DNA of 64,000 nucleotides from MWH-TA3 sp044353905. GTDB taxonomy: Bacteria; Actinomycetota; Actinomycetes; Actinomycetales; Microbacteriaceae. A program made the translations under genes and the position numbers. The first letter of the stretch is position 1. The number at the start of each line of letters is the position of its first letter. The notes under the pieces were generated by a model. It saw only the letters and a program-made list of their open reading frames with translations, was not told the origin of the DNA and searched no databases. Location of the stretch: assembly GCA_044353905.1 (NCBI GenBank), contig JBILBA010000003.1:1-64000 (forward strand). The letters run 5' to 3'. Below are positions 17,623 through 26,373 of this stretch, piece after piece.

Positions 17623-18477
17623 GTGCCAAAGATTTTCTTCCGCTTGATCGCAGCAACTGCCGCGGTCGCTGCAGCACTGACGCTCTCGGGTTGCACCGCG
17701 CAAGAGCTTCGCGGATTCCTTCCGTCCGAAGAAGGTGTGACAAATCAGACTTCTCGCATCATCGGATTGTGGGCCACCTCGTGGATCGTTCTCCTGATTG
17801 TTGGCGCAATCACGTGGGGACTCATCATCTGGGCGGCCCTTGCGTACCGACGTCGAAAGACCGACACGGGACTTCCGTCGCAACTTCGCTACAACACGCC
17901 GATTGAGACGTTCTTCACCGTCGTGCCACTGATCTTGGTGCTCGGATTCTTTGCCTTCACCGCTCGTGACCAAGCGATTATCGAGCAGGTCAACCCCAAC
18001 CCCGACGTCAAAGTTGAAGTTTTCGGCAAGCGTTGGGCGTGGGACTTCAATTACCTTTCAGAGGACGTGCACTTCTCGGGAGTCCAGGCGCGGGAAAAAG
18101 AAGACAAGACCGTTGACATCAACTCGCTCCCGATTCTGTATTTACCTGTCGGCAAGTCGGTTGAAATCACGATCGAGTCACGCGATGTGAACCACTCCTT
18201 CTGGATCCTCGACTTCTTGTACAAGAAAGACATGATCCCCGGAAAGACCAACCACTGGTATGTCACTCCTGAAAAAGAGGGCACATACCGAGGAAAGTGC
18301 GCCGAGCTGTGTGGCGAGTACCACTCGCTCATGTTGTTCACGGTTAAGGTTGTTTCCCAGGCTGAATACGACGCACAAATGCAGAAACTTCGCGATCAGG
18401 ACATGACCGGCCGACTCGGTCCCGAGTACAACGCGAATCAGAACCTTCCCGGCACCGATGGCAACACAGACAGCTAA
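17623..18477 (+). CDS. ctaC: Cytochrome c oxidase subunit II
   Basis: Carries the CuA centre of the aa3 oxidase. It is a predicted lipoprotein: a hydrophobic signal followed by LSGC with Cys24. Two membrane helices follow (about 46-70 and 88-110), then the periplasmic cupredoxin domain. The CuA motif KCAELCGEYHSLM at about 227-239 is complete. GAGAGG lies 6 bases before the GTG start at 17623; a longer upstream frame is less likely. It leads the ctaC-ctaD-ctaF operon. Confidence 0.95.
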   Translation: MPKIFFRLIAATAAVAAALTLSGCTAQELRGFLPSEEGVTNQTSRIIGLWATSWIVLLIVGAITWGLIIWAALAYRRRKTDTGLPSQLRYNTPIETFFTVVPLILVLGFFAFTARDQAIIEQVNPNPDVKVEVFGKRWAWDFNYLSEDVHFSGVQAREKEDKTVDINSLPILYLPVGKSVEITIESRDVNHSFWILDFLYKKDMIPGKTNHWYVTPEKEGTYRGKCAELCGEYHSLMLFTVKVVSQAEYDAQMQKLRDQDMTGRLGPEYNANQNLPGTDGNTDS

Positions 18478-18486
18478 GGCACAGTC

Positions 18487-20166
18487 ATGACAACTACCGC
18501 ACCACGCCCAGCAGCGCCAGCAATTCCGGAAGGCGCGAGCACACCAGCAGCGGGCCGTCAGGGATCCGTGTTCCTTGATTACTTGACGACCACGAACCAC
18601 AAGACCATCGGGTATATGTATTTCGTTACGTCGTTTGTGTATTTCCTCATCGCCGGTGTCATGGCACTCATCATCCGCGCCCAGCTGTTCCAGCCCGGCA
18701 TGGACCTCGTGACGAAAGAGCAGTACAACCAGCTCTTCACGATGCACGGAACCCTGATGCTCCTCATGTTCGCCACCCCGCTTTTCGCGGCGTTCGCCAA
18801 TGTGTTGATGCCAATTCAAATCGGCGCGCCGGACGTCGCGTTCCCGAGGCTCAACGCCCTCGCGTTCTGGTTCTATTTCTTCGGCTCGCTCGTCGCAACC
18901 GCAGGTTTCCTCACACCGCAGGGCGCTGCCTCGTTCGGCTGGTTCGCCTATGCGCCGTTATCGTCGGCGACCTACACGCCGGGTGTCGGCGCGAACATGT
19001 GGGTATTCGGTCTCGGTCTGTCCGGCTTCGGGACCATCATGGGCGCGGTCAACTTCATCACGACCATCATCACCATGCGCGCACCGGGAATGACGATGTG
19101 GCGTATGTCGATCTTCTCGTGGAACACGCTCATCACGTCACTGCTCATCGTCATGGTTTTCCCCGTGTTCGCCGCTGCGGCGCTGGCCCTGGGGTCGGAC
19201 CGTGTCTTCGGATCACACGTCTATGACGCGGCCACCGGTGGGTCAATCTTGTGGCAACACCTCTTCTGGTTCTTTGGCCATCCCGAGGTGTACATCATCG
19301 CATTGCCGTTCTTCGGAATCGTCTCGGAAATCATCCCCGTGTTCGCGCGCAAGCCGATCTTCGGTTACAAGACTCTGGTGTTTGCCACGATCGCCATCGC
19401 AGCACTGTCGATGACGGTATGGGCTCACCACATGTACGTGACCGGAAGCGTGCTGTTACCGTTCTTCGCTCTCATGACGATGTTGATCGCTGTTCCAACG
19501 GGGGTCAAGATATTCAACTGGATTGGGACGATGTGGCGTGGGTCAATCACGTTCGAATCCCCGATGGTGTTCACCCTCGGCTTCCTCGTCTCGTTTGTGT
19601 TCGGTGGTCTGACCGGGGTAATCCTCGCCTCGCCGCCGCTCGACTTCAACCTCTCTGACACTTACTTCGTCGTAGCGCATTTCCACTACGTCGTTTTCGG
19701 TACGGTCGTTTTCGCCATGTTTGCGGGCTTCTACTTCTGGTGGCCCAAGTGGACGGGCGCTAAGTTGCGCGAAGACCTCGGCCAGTTGCACTTCTGGTTG
19801 CTGTTCGTCGGCTTCCACATGACCTTCCTTATCCAGCACTGGGCCGGCGTCATGGGCATGCCCCGCCGCTACGCGACCTATCTGGTCGAGGACGGCTTCA
19901 CCTGGATGAACCAGTTGTCGACCGTCGGCTCGATGATTCTTGCTGTGTCGATGATTCCGTTCTTGTTCAATGTGTGGTGGACCAAGCGGAACGCGCCAAT
20001 GGTCGGAGTCAACGACCCCTGGGGTTACGGTCGCTCGCTCGAATGGGCGACATCGAGCCCACCGCCCCGCCACAACTTCACCTCAATCCCGCGTATTCGA
20101 TCGGAATCTCCCGCCTTCGACCTGAACCACCCCGAGGTTGCACCTCCCGGGTACACGGACAAGTAG
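18487..20166 (+). CDS. ctaD: Cytochrome c oxidase subunit I
   Basis: Catalytic heme-copper subunit, 559 residues with about 12 helices. The crosslinked His-Tyr motif HPEVYIIALP is at about 264 and the CuB histidines are in WAHHMYVTG at about 313. HFHYVVFGTVVFAMFAG carries the heme a3/a ligands. It starts 9 bases after ctaC. Partners are ctaF just downstream and ctaE on the opposite strand at 25 kb. Confidence 0.98.
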   Translation: MTTTAPRPAAPAIPEGASTPAAGRQGSVFLDYLTTTNHKTIGYMYFVTSFVYFLIAGVMALIIRAQLFQPGMDLVTKEQYNQLFTMHGTLMLLMFATPLFAAFANVLMPIQIGAPDVAFPRLNALAFWFYFFGSLVATAGFLTPQGAASFGWFAYAPLSSATYTPGVGANMWVFGLGLSGFGTIMGAVNFITTIITMRAPGMTMWRMSIFSWNTLITSLLIVMVFPVFAAAALALGSDRVFGSHVYDAATGGSILWQHLFWFFGHPEVYIIALPFFGIVSEIIPVFARKPIFGYKTLVFATIAIAALSMTVWAHHMYVTGSVLLPFFALMTMLIAVPTGVKIFNWIGTMWRGSITFESPMVFTLGFLVSFVFGGLTGVILASPPLDFNLSDTYFVVAHFHYVVFGTVVFAMFAGFYFWWPKWTGAKLREDLGQLHFWLLFVGFHMTFLIQHWAGVMGMPRRYATYLVEDGFTWMNQLSTVGSMILAVSMIPFLFNVWWTKRNAPMVGVNDPWGYGRSLEWATSSPPPRHNFTSIPRIRSESPAFDLNHPEVAPPGYTDK

Positions 20167-20176
20167 GGTACGGACA

Positions 20177-20596
20177 ATGCAAGTTAACACCAGACTGTTT
20201 TTCTGGCTCGCCGTGTTCTTCCTTGCCCTGTCGGCGATTTACCCCACCTGGGTTTTCTTTTCCGGCGCTCCGATCGAGTGGGTCGGAACCATCGGGATTC
20301 CGTTGACAATGGTGATGTTCCTCATGTTGTGGGGTTTCCTTTACCTCAACCTTCGTCGCCAAGCTGGGGGAGTCCTACCGGAGGACAACGTCGTAGCCGA
20401 CGTCGATGACGGAGACACCGACCTAGGCTATTTCTTGCCGTGGTCGTGGTGGCCGATGTTCGCCGGAGCCGCTGGTGGTTTGTTGATGCTTGCTATGAGC
20501 GTCGGCATCTGGCTCGCCTTGTTCTCTCTTGGGCTCGTCCTCATCACGTTCATCGGTTGGTTCTTTGAGCCGGTTCGCGGAGCGTACCGCCGCTAG
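20177..20596 (+). CDS. ctaF: Cytochrome c oxidase subunit IV (actinobacterial)
   Basis: Small accessory subunit of the actinobacterial aa3 oxidase (139 residues, four predicted helices at about 6-24, 34-56, 84-106 and 108-128). The ATG 10 bases after the ctaD stop gives the usual MQVNTRLFFWLAVFF-type N terminus. The upstream extension of the frame overlaps ctaD and is not used. Confidence 0.92.
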   Translation: MQVNTRLFFWLAVFFLALSAIYPTWVFFSGAPIEWVGTIGIPLTMVMFLMLWGFLYLNLRRQAGGVLPEDNVVADVDDGDTDLGYFLPWSWWPMFAGAAGGLLMLAMSVGIWLALFSLGLVLITFIGWFFEPVRGAYRR

Positions 20597-20655
20597 ACGC
20601 CCGCCTAACTGGCCGTGCAGTCGCTGGTTGCGCATTTGATGTCCGCGCGTGCACC

Positions 20656-20661
20656 TAGTGT
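20656..20661 (+). promoter_or_regulatory. -10 box (TAGTGT) of the small membrane protein
   Basis: This TANNNT box ends 6 bases before the GTG at 20668. If used, it would give a leaderless transcript separate from ctaCDF. Confidence 0.35.
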
Positions 20662-20667
20662 GGAGAC

Positions 20668-20952
20668 GTGACCAAATCTCGTGGACTTGAACCCGAACCG
20701 GAAGAACCTAACTCTGACCCGAACACGGGTGGCGACGGAGCAACGGGGGAACCCGAGATCAAACAGGTTGACCTCACGCCCGGTGAACCTGTTTCGTTTG
20801 AGGTCCCACCCAATACGAACCTCGTGATCAACGTTGTGGGCAAACAACGCGGGGGATGCGTGTCCTCGATTTTCTCGGGCTGTAGTTGTCTCGCATCCGG
20901 GGTCGTTATCCTCGCCATAGTTTTAGTCATCGTCGGTTCGTTTTCGCGTTAG
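20668..20952 (+). CDS. Small single-pass membrane protein of unknown function in the respiratory cluster
   Basis: I do not recognise a family. The 94 residues divide into an acidic, proline-rich N-terminal region (1-45), a short hydrophilic/beta-like part, then a cysteine-containing juxtamembrane motif with Cys64, Cys72 and Cys74 (GGCVSSIFSGCSCLASG). A C-terminal membrane helix spans about 75-91. It is tail-anchored with no signal peptide. It lies between ctaF and the terminator facing qcrB, so a link to the bcc-aa3 supercomplex is plausible but only inferred. Composition and GTG start fit a real gene. Confidence 0.7.
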   Translation: MTKSRGLEPEPEEPNSDPNTGGDGATGEPEIKQVDLTPGEPVSFEVPPNTNLVINVVGKQRGGCVSSIFSGCSCLASGVVILAIVLVIVGSFSR

Positions 20953-20987
20953 CGCGCCGCGTGCATCGTTTTCAACGCATACAAAAA

Positions 20988-21010
20988 GGGCCTCGCTTTC
21001 GGCGAGACCC
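20988..21010. terminator. Bidirectional terminator between the ctaCDF side and qcrB
   Basis: GGGCCTCGC and GCGAGACCC form an 8-pair stem with one mismatch around a short loop. An A-run lies on the left, serving the leftward transcript, and a T-rich stretch on the right. It sits between two convergent operons. Confidence 0.75.
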
Positions 21011-21026
21011 CAATTGTTTGTAGAGA

Positions 21027-22643
21027 CTAGTGCTTGACTGACTCGAGTTCCTTCTCAACAACCGGCGCAATGCGGTCTTCGAAGTAGAAACGCGAGACGG
21101 AAGCACGCATTCGAGCACCGATCGTGATCTTTCCACGAGAATTCGGCCGCAATTGCGCGGGCGCGTATTCGTCGAACGACACGAGCTTCCACTGCTCGAA
21201 TTCATCGAGCGGGGTGTGGATTTCGCGGTACTCGCCGCCAGGCAAACGCACGATGCGGCTCGACTCGTATCCGTGAAGAACCAATTCGCGGTCCTTACGC
21301 TGCAGAGCCAGTGCGATCTTTTTGGTCATCCAGAATGCGGCGATGGGACCGACGATCAGCAGAATCTGGAGGGTCAGAATGACCCCCTCGATTGTGGTGC
21401 GGAAGTGGGTGGCGACGAGGTCGGACGCCGCTCCGGCCCACAAGACCGCGTAGAAGGTCACGCCGGCAGCTCCAATCGCGGTACGAGTGGGTTGGTTGCG
21501 AGGACGCTCGGCGATGTGGTGCTCGCGCTTGTCGCCCGTGACCCACGTCTCGATGAAGGGGTAGACCATGACGATGACGATGAACAGCATCAGCACGACA
21601 ATCGGAATCAAGAGGTTCAACGACCAGGTGTACCCGTTGACGACGAATTCCAACCCGGGTGGCATCAACCGAAGCATTCCGTCGGCGAAGCCGATGTACC
21701 AGTCGGGCTGTGTTCCCGCCGAAACAGGGGAGGGGTCATACGGGCCGTAGTTCCAAATCGGGTTGATCGTGAAGAGCGACGCGATCAGCATGATGATTCC
21801 GAAGACGAGGAAGAAGAATCCGCCAGCCTTCGCCGCGAAAACGGGAAGGATGGGTGACCCCACGACGTTGTCGTTGGTTCGACCCGGTCCCGCAAACTGG
21901 GTGTGCTTGTTGATGATGAGAAGCACCATGTGAATCGCGATCAACGCGATGACAAGTGCGGGCAAGAGCATGATGTGCAAGACGTACAGACGCGGGATGA
22001 CGTCGGTTCCGGGGAACTCACCGCCGAACAGAAGGAACGAGATCCAGGTTCCGATTCCGGGGATTGCCTTGATCATTCCGTCGATGATGCGAAGACCATT
22101 ACCCGAGAGCAAGTCATCCGGGAGTGAGTAGCCCGTGAATCCCTCGGCCATCGCGAGGATGAAGAGAACGAATCCGATTACCCAGTTGATTTCGCGGGGC
22201 TTGCGGAAGGCGCCGGTGAAGAAGACGCGCAGCATGTGGAGGCCGATGGCCGCAATGAACAACAACGCGGCCCAGTGGTGAACCTGACGCATGAGAAGTC
22301 CGCCCCGGATGTCGAACGTGATGTTCAACGTCGAGGAGTAGGCCGCGGACATGTGAATTCCCTTGAGCGGCACGTACGAGCCGTCATAGTGAACCTCGAC
22401 CATCGAGGGGTCGTAGAAGAAGGTCAGGAACGTTCCGGACAGAAGAATGACGACGAACGAGTACAACGCGATTTCGCCGAGCATGAACGACCAGTGGTCG
22501 GGGAAGATCTTGCGGCCGAGGAACTTGACGGCTCCGGAGATGCTGGTTCGCTCGTCGATGTAATTAGCCGCACCACCGACGAACTTCATGCCGGCACCGC
22601 TCGATGTCGGTGTCGAGCTCTTCTTTTGTGTTGCGACGCTCAT
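21027..22643 (-). CDS. qcrB: Cytochrome bc1 complex cytochrome b subunit
   Basis: Quinol-oxidising cytochrome b of the actinobacterial bcc complex, 538 residues. Eight or nine helices, paired heme-ligand histidines in the first helices (RQVHHWAALLFIAAIGLHML region), and GYSLPDDLLSG near the Qo site. A long cytosolic C-terminal extension of about 100 residues is typical of Actinobacteria. The start overlaps the end of qcrA by 4 bases. It is the last gene of the leftward ctaE-qcrC-qcrA-qcrB operon. Confidence 0.97.
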   Translation of the reverse strand: MSVATQKKSSTPTSSGAGMKFVGGAANYIDERTSISGAVKFLGRKIFPDHWSFMLGEIALYSFVVILLSGTFLTFFYDPSMVEVHYDGSYVPLKGIHMSAAYSSTLNITFDIRGGLLMRQVHHWAALLFIAAIGLHMLRVFFTGAFRKPREINWVIGFVLFILAMAEGFTGYSLPDDLLSGNGLRIIDGMIKAIPGIGTWISFLLFGGEFPGTDVIPRLYVLHIMLLPALVIALIAIHMVLLIINKHTQFAGPGRTNDNVVGSPILPVFAAKAGGFFFLVFGIIMLIASLFTINPIWNYGPYDPSPVSAGTQPDWYIGFADGMLRLMPPGLEFVVNGYTWSLNLLIPIVVLMLFIVIVMVYPFIETWVTGDKREHHIAERPRNQPTRTAIGAAGVTFYAVLWAGAASDLVATHFRTTIEGVILTLQILLIVGPIAAFWMTKKIALALQRKDRELVLHGYESSRIVRLPGGEYREIHTPLDEFEQWKLVSFDEYAPAQLRPNSRGKITIGARMRASVSRFYFEDRIAPVVEKELESVKH

Positions 22644-23671
22644 CGTTCACGCTCCCAATAGCTAGGTCCAACTGGTTCGAGGAAGTCGCTCTGGGCGACG
22701 AGGTATCCCTCAGCGTCGACCGTGATTGGCAACTGAGGGAGTGGGCGCGCCGCCGGTCCGAAGATCACGGCGCAGTGGTTCGATACATCAAACTGCGACT
22801 GGTGACACGGGCACAGAAGGTTGTGGGTTTGTTGTTCGTACAGCGCCACCGGGCAGCCCACGTGGGTGCAAATCTTTGAATACGCGACGATTCCGTCATA
22901 CGACCAGCTCTTGCGGTCTTCAGCCTCGTTGAGTGCAGAGAGAGGCAGGCGCATCACCAGAACGGCTGCCTTTGCCTTCTCGTTGAGGAAGTCCTCTTCG
23001 ATTTCGAGGAGGTTCTCGGGAATCACGTGGAACGCTGAGCCGATCGTCACATCGCTTGCTTTGATCGGAACACCGTTCGGGTCACGTGTCAGACGAACAC
23101 CCTTGGCCCAAATCGTATGCGCGAGTCTTTCCTCGAGGGTGCCGGCGGGTGCGAGGTCACGGAAGAGCGCAACCGCGGGGACGGGGATGGCGACGAGCGC
23201 GCCGATCAACGAGTTTCGGAGCATGCGACGTCGAGTCCAGCCAGATTCCTTGTTCGCTTCCTGGAAGATTTCGACGGCACGGGCACGAGTAGCGTCGTCT
23301 CCGCGCGTTGGGTGACGTTCTTCCACAAGCTCATGGCCGTGCATTAGCGCCTTGGCCCAGTGGACGGCGCCAACACCGAGGCAGAGCAGCCCCGCGGCAA
23401 TCGCGAGCCCGACAAACATGTTGTTGTATCGGGTTGACATGAGGTCGCCGGGGACGATGGGGAAGATGAAGTTGAGCGCGAAAGCCGAGGCGCTGAGGAT
23501 GCCGGACAACGCGAACAACAGTGAAATGCCACGTTCCGCGCCACGAGCACGCTCGGGCGACTTGTCGTGGACGCGCTTGTGCTCGGGTTCGAACCCTGGA
23601 TTCTGCAGACGATCAGGACGAGACACCGCGCTTCCTGCGCTGGTGACGACGTCAGACTTCTTGTCAGCCAT
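22640..23671 (-). CDS. qcrA: Cytochrome bc1 complex Rieske iron-sulfur subunit
   Basis: 343-residue actinobacterial-type Rieske protein with three N-terminal membrane helices (about 49-70, 84-105, 155-172) instead of one. The 2Fe-2S ligands are intact: CTHVGC at about 265 and CPCHQSQFD at about 286. It overlaps qcrB by 4 bases and begins 21 bases after qcrC. Its cluster is a likely client of the suf genes at 60-64 kb. Confidence 0.96.
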   Translation of the reverse strand: MADKKSDVVTSAGSAVSRPDRLQNPGFEPEHKRVHDKSPERARGAERGISLLFALSGILSASAFALNFIFPIVPGDLMSTRYNNMFVGLAIAAGLLCLGVGAVHWAKALMHGHELVEERHPTRGDDATRARAVEIFQEANKESGWTRRRMLRNSLIGALVAIPVPAVALFRDLAPAGTLEERLAHTIWAKGVRLTRDPNGVPIKASDVTIGSAFHVIPENLLEIEEDFLNEKAKAAVLVMRLPLSALNEAEDRKSWSYDGIVAYSKICTHVGCPVALYEQQTHNLLCPCHQSQFDVSNHCAVIFGPAARPLPQLPITVDAEGYLVAQSDFLEPVGPSYWERER

Positions 23672-23692
23672 GGGATGAACCTTTCTGTAAAC

Positions 23693-24478
23693 CTAGTTCG
23701 ACTTGGCGCTCAGCCAAATGGTGATTGCAACGAGGCCGCCGAGCGCGAAAATCCAGACGAAGAGACCCTCCGAGACAGGTCCGAGAGACCCGAGGTCCAT
23801 TCCGCCGACCGAGGGGTTCTCGTCGAGGAACTTGAGGTAGGCGATGATGTCGTTCTTTTCTTCAGCCGTGATGTTCATGTCCGAGAAAACAGGCATGTTC
23901 TGGGGGCCTGTCACCATCGCCGCGTACACGTGGACGGGATCGATGTTCTTGAGATGGGGGGCCCACTTGCCTTCCGTCAGAGCGCCACCAGCACCCGCGA
24001 CGTTGTGACACATTGCGCAGTTGATGCGGAACAGTTCGGCGCCATTGGACGCGTCACCGCCCGTGAGTTCGGAGGCCTGGGGTACACCGGGGCCAGGAGC
24101 CAGACTCGCAACCCACGCCGCCATCGCGTCAATTTCGGGTTGCGTGAACTGCACGGGCTTCTTTTCGGCCTGCGGACCGCTACCCGACATCGGCATGCGC
24201 CCAGAACCGACTTGGAATTCGACCGAGAGCGCGCCCGAACCAATCAAGGACGGTCCAGCCGCCGAACCTTCCGCGCTGAGTCCGTGACACGACGCGCAGT
24301 TGGCGGCGAAGAGTTTCTTGCCGTCCTCAATCTGTGTTGCCGAAACGGGAGCGTCCTGTGCGCTGGCTGAACCGGTCACCGCAGCATAGGCGCCGCCCGA
24401 GACGAACAGCCCGACGAGGATCAGCACGAGGGACGAGAGCGGGTGGCGGCGACCTTTGCGATTGAGGTTTCGGGGCAT
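23693..24478 (-). CDS. qcrC: Diheme cytochrome c subunit of the bcc complex
   Basis: Fused diheme cytochrome c that replaces soluble cytochrome c between the bcc complex and aa3 oxidase in Actinobacteria. Two CXXCH sites are present: CASCH at 61-65 and CAMCH at 154-158. An N-terminal signal/anchor (about 14-35) and a C-terminal helix flank the heme domains. 261 residues is normal. It is preceded by ctaE in the same operon, 12 bases away. Confidence 0.96.
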   Translation of the reverse strand: MPRNLNRKGRRHPLSSLVLILVGLFVSGGAYAAVTGSASAQDAPVSATQIEDGKKLFAANCASCHGLSAEGSAAGPSLIGSGALSVEFQVGSGRMPMSGSGPQAEKKPVQFTQPEIDAMAAWVASLAPGPGVPQASELTGGDASNGAELFRINCAMCHNVAGAGGALTEGKWAPHLKNIDPVHVYAAMVTGPQNMPVFSDMNITAEEKNDIIAYLKFLDENPSVGGMDLGSLGPVSEGLFVWIFALGGLVAITIWLSAKSN

Positions 24479-24490
24479 GGGGTTCTTTCG

Positions 24491-25114
24491 CTATTTCAGT
24501 ATGTAGATGACGAGGAAGAGGCCGATCCACACCGCATCGACGAAGTGCCAGTAGTACGACACGGCAACCATCGACATTGCGTCGCGGTGGGTAAACACTT
24601 TGAGCGCTTGAATTCGACCGATCATGAGCAGGAACGCGATGAGGCCGACGGTGACGTGTAGTCCGTGGAAGCCGGTCGTGAGATAGAAAGCAGAACCGTA
24701 GGCGTCGCTGTTGAGCATGACCCATTCACTGGTGAGCACGGCGTATTCGTAAACCTGGCCAACGATGAAGAACGCTCCCATTGCGTAGGTGAGCCAGAAC
24801 CATTCGACAACGCCCCACTTGGACGGAGCCCAACCGGTTCGACGCGGCTGGAGGCGTTCCGCCGCGAAGACGCCCATCTGACACGTAACGGACGAGAGCA
24901 CGAGAACTGTCGTGGTCATCGCCGAGAAGGGGATGCTCAGTTTTTCTGACTGAACGGCCCAAATCTCGGGGGCCATCGAACGGAGCGAGAAGTAAATCGC
25001 AAAGAGACCGGCGAAGAACATCACCTCGCTCGCGAGCCACACGATCGTTCCAACAGCCACTGAATTGGGCCGGTTCACAACCGAATGGGGTCTGATTGTC
25101 GAGGCGCTAGTCAC
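24491..25114 (-). CDS. ctaE: Cytochrome c oxidase subunit III
   Basis: Membrane subunit of aa3 oxidase, about 207 residues with five helices; VGTIVWLASEVMFFAGLFA is the typical first helix region. I prefer the GTG at 25114: it gives the usual short N terminus before RPNSVAVG and follows a CATAAT box by 7 bases. A TTG at 25132 would add six residues but overlaps that box. It is the first gene of the leftward bcc operon and diverges from trpD. Confidence 0.93.
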   Translation of the reverse strand: MTSASTIRPHSVVNRPNSVAVGTIVWLASEVMFFAGLFAIYFSLRSMAPEIWAVQSEKLSIPFSAMTTTVLVLSSVTCQMGVFAAERLQPRRTGWAPSKWGVVEWFWLTYAMGAFFIVGQVYEYAVLTSEWVMLNSDAYGSAFYLTTGFHGLHVTVGLIAFLLMIGRIQALKVFTHRDAMSMVAVSYYWHFVDAVWIGLFLVIYILK

Positions 25115-25121
25115 GACTTCT

Positions 25122-25127
25122 ATTATG
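25122..25127 (-). promoter_or_regulatory. -10 box (CATAAT) of the ctaE-qcrCAB operon
   Basis: CATAAT on the minus strand ends 7 bases before the preferred GTG of ctaE, with no Shine-Dalgarno between. This suggests a leaderless operon transcript. Confidence 0.45.
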
Positions 25128-25216
25128 CCCAACTTATGAGGTGCTCGTGACCATTTGGGGGCGTTTTCATGCGGATTTTCGCAAGAAACTGTCGTTTTCT
25201 GCGCGTGCGCGAGCGA

Positions 25217-25222
25217 TAGGGT
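25217..25222 (+). promoter_or_regulatory. -10 box (TAGGGT) of trpD, apparently leaderless
   Basis: TAGGGT ends 6 bases before the GTG start at 25229. The G-rich bases before the GTG are too close to act as a normal ribosome site. Confidence 0.4.
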
Positions 25223-25228
25223 AGGGGA

Positions 25229-26275
25229 GTGCCAAACGACAACTGGACCGCCCTCCTCAGCGACCTACTCGAGGGTCGTTCGTTGTCGGTGGCCGGGGCG
25301 TCCCGAGCGATGACCGACATCATGAACGGTGACGTGAGCGATGCGCGGCTGGCCGCGTTTCTCGTCGCTCTTCGCGCCAAGGGGGAGTCCGTCGACGAGG
25401 TCGTCGGCTTCCGCGACGCGATTCTGTCCGCCGCGCTTCCGATCGACGTGTCGACCGATGCCGTCGACATCGTGGGCTCGGGAGGAGACCCGATCGGGGT
25501 CATCAACGTGTCATCGATTGCAGCAATGGTGGTCTCGGCGGCAGGTGTTCCCGTCATCAAACACGGAAACAGGGCGGCGAGCTCGAAATCGGGTGCAAAC
25601 GACGTTCTGACGGCGTTGGGAATCAACATTTCGCTCGAACCCGACCGTGTCGCCCGCGTTTTCGCCGAAATCGGCGTCACATACATCAACGCAATGGTGT
25701 TTCACCCTGGATTCCGAAACGCCGGGCCGGTTCGCCAGGAGTTGGCGATTCCGACGATTTTCAACGTGCTCGGACCGCTCTGTAACCCGGCACGCCCAGA
25801 GGCCAACGCGTTGGGGATGTCTAACCCCGCCCGAATCCCGTTGGCGGTTGGACTTTTCCAACAGCGAGGAGCGACCGCTCTCGTGTACCGAGGCGAAGAC
25901 GGTATCGACAAGATCACGACGACCGGACACTCCAAGGTGTTCGAGGTCAGTCGCGGAAGCGTCACCGAGCACGATTTTGACCCGCGCGAAGTTGGATTCA
26001 CGTATTCGTCCATCGACGACATTCGTGGTGGGTCGCCGGAAGAAAACGCAGCGTTGGCTCGAACGGTTCTCGCGGGGGAGAAAAACGCCGCACGTGACAT
26101 CATCCTGTTGAACTCGGCTGCGGGAATCGTCGCGCATCGATTGTCGAACAACCCAGCGGAACGCGATCGGTCGTTTGTCGCCCGAATGGCCGAGGCCGTC
26201 GAGGCCTGCGCACACTCGATTGATTCGGGTGCGGCGAGCGTGAAACTCGATGCCTGGGTCGCCGCAACCAACTAG
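25229..26275 (+). CDS. trpD: Anthranilate phosphoribosyltransferase
   Basis: Second step of tryptophan synthesis, joining anthranilate and PRPP. The glycine-rich PRPP loop reads GSGGDPIGVINVSS, a variant of the common GTGGD..TFNIST. KHGNRAASSKSGANDVL and NVLGPLCNPARPE are standard conserved blocks. 348 residues is normal. It stands alone; other trp genes are not nearby. Adjacency to ctaE is usual in Microbacteriaceae. A related pyrimidine phosphorylase is less likely given the PNTPGS-like and NVLGPL motifs. Confidence 0.93.
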   Translation: MPNDNWTALLSDLLEGRSLSVAGASRAMTDIMNGDVSDARLAAFLVALRAKGESVDEVVGFRDAILSAALPIDVSTDAVDIVGSGGDPIGVINVSSIAAMVVSAAGVPVIKHGNRAASSKSGANDVLTALGINISLEPDRVARVFAEIGVTYINAMVFHPGFRNAGPVRQELAIPTIFNVLGPLCNPARPEANALGMSNPARIPLAVGLFQQRGATALVYRGEDGIDKITTTGHSKVFEVSRGSVTEHDFDPREVGFTYSSIDDIRGGSPEENAALARTVLAGEKNAARDIILLNSAAGIVAHRLSNNPAERDRSFVARMAEAVEACAHSIDSGAASVKLDAWVAATN

Positions 26276-26298
26276 GGAAGTGGCGATCAGGACGCTAT

Positions 26299-26344
26299 TT
26301 GTCCCGATTTAAGACTTTCTGACATAATGTACATTATCGGATAA
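26299..26344. promoter_or_regulatory. AT-rich palindromic block between trpD and the Nudix gene
   Basis: A perfect 14-base palindrome, ATAATGTACATTAT (26324-26337), overlaps a TTATC-G-GATAA repeat. TTGTCC and CATAAT are 18 bases apart and could form a rightward promoter. Two convergent genes end on either side, so an operator here is unexpected. Function unknown. Confidence 0.4.
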
Positions 26345-26373
26345 AGCCTGTGGCGCGGAATAACTGGGACCCG

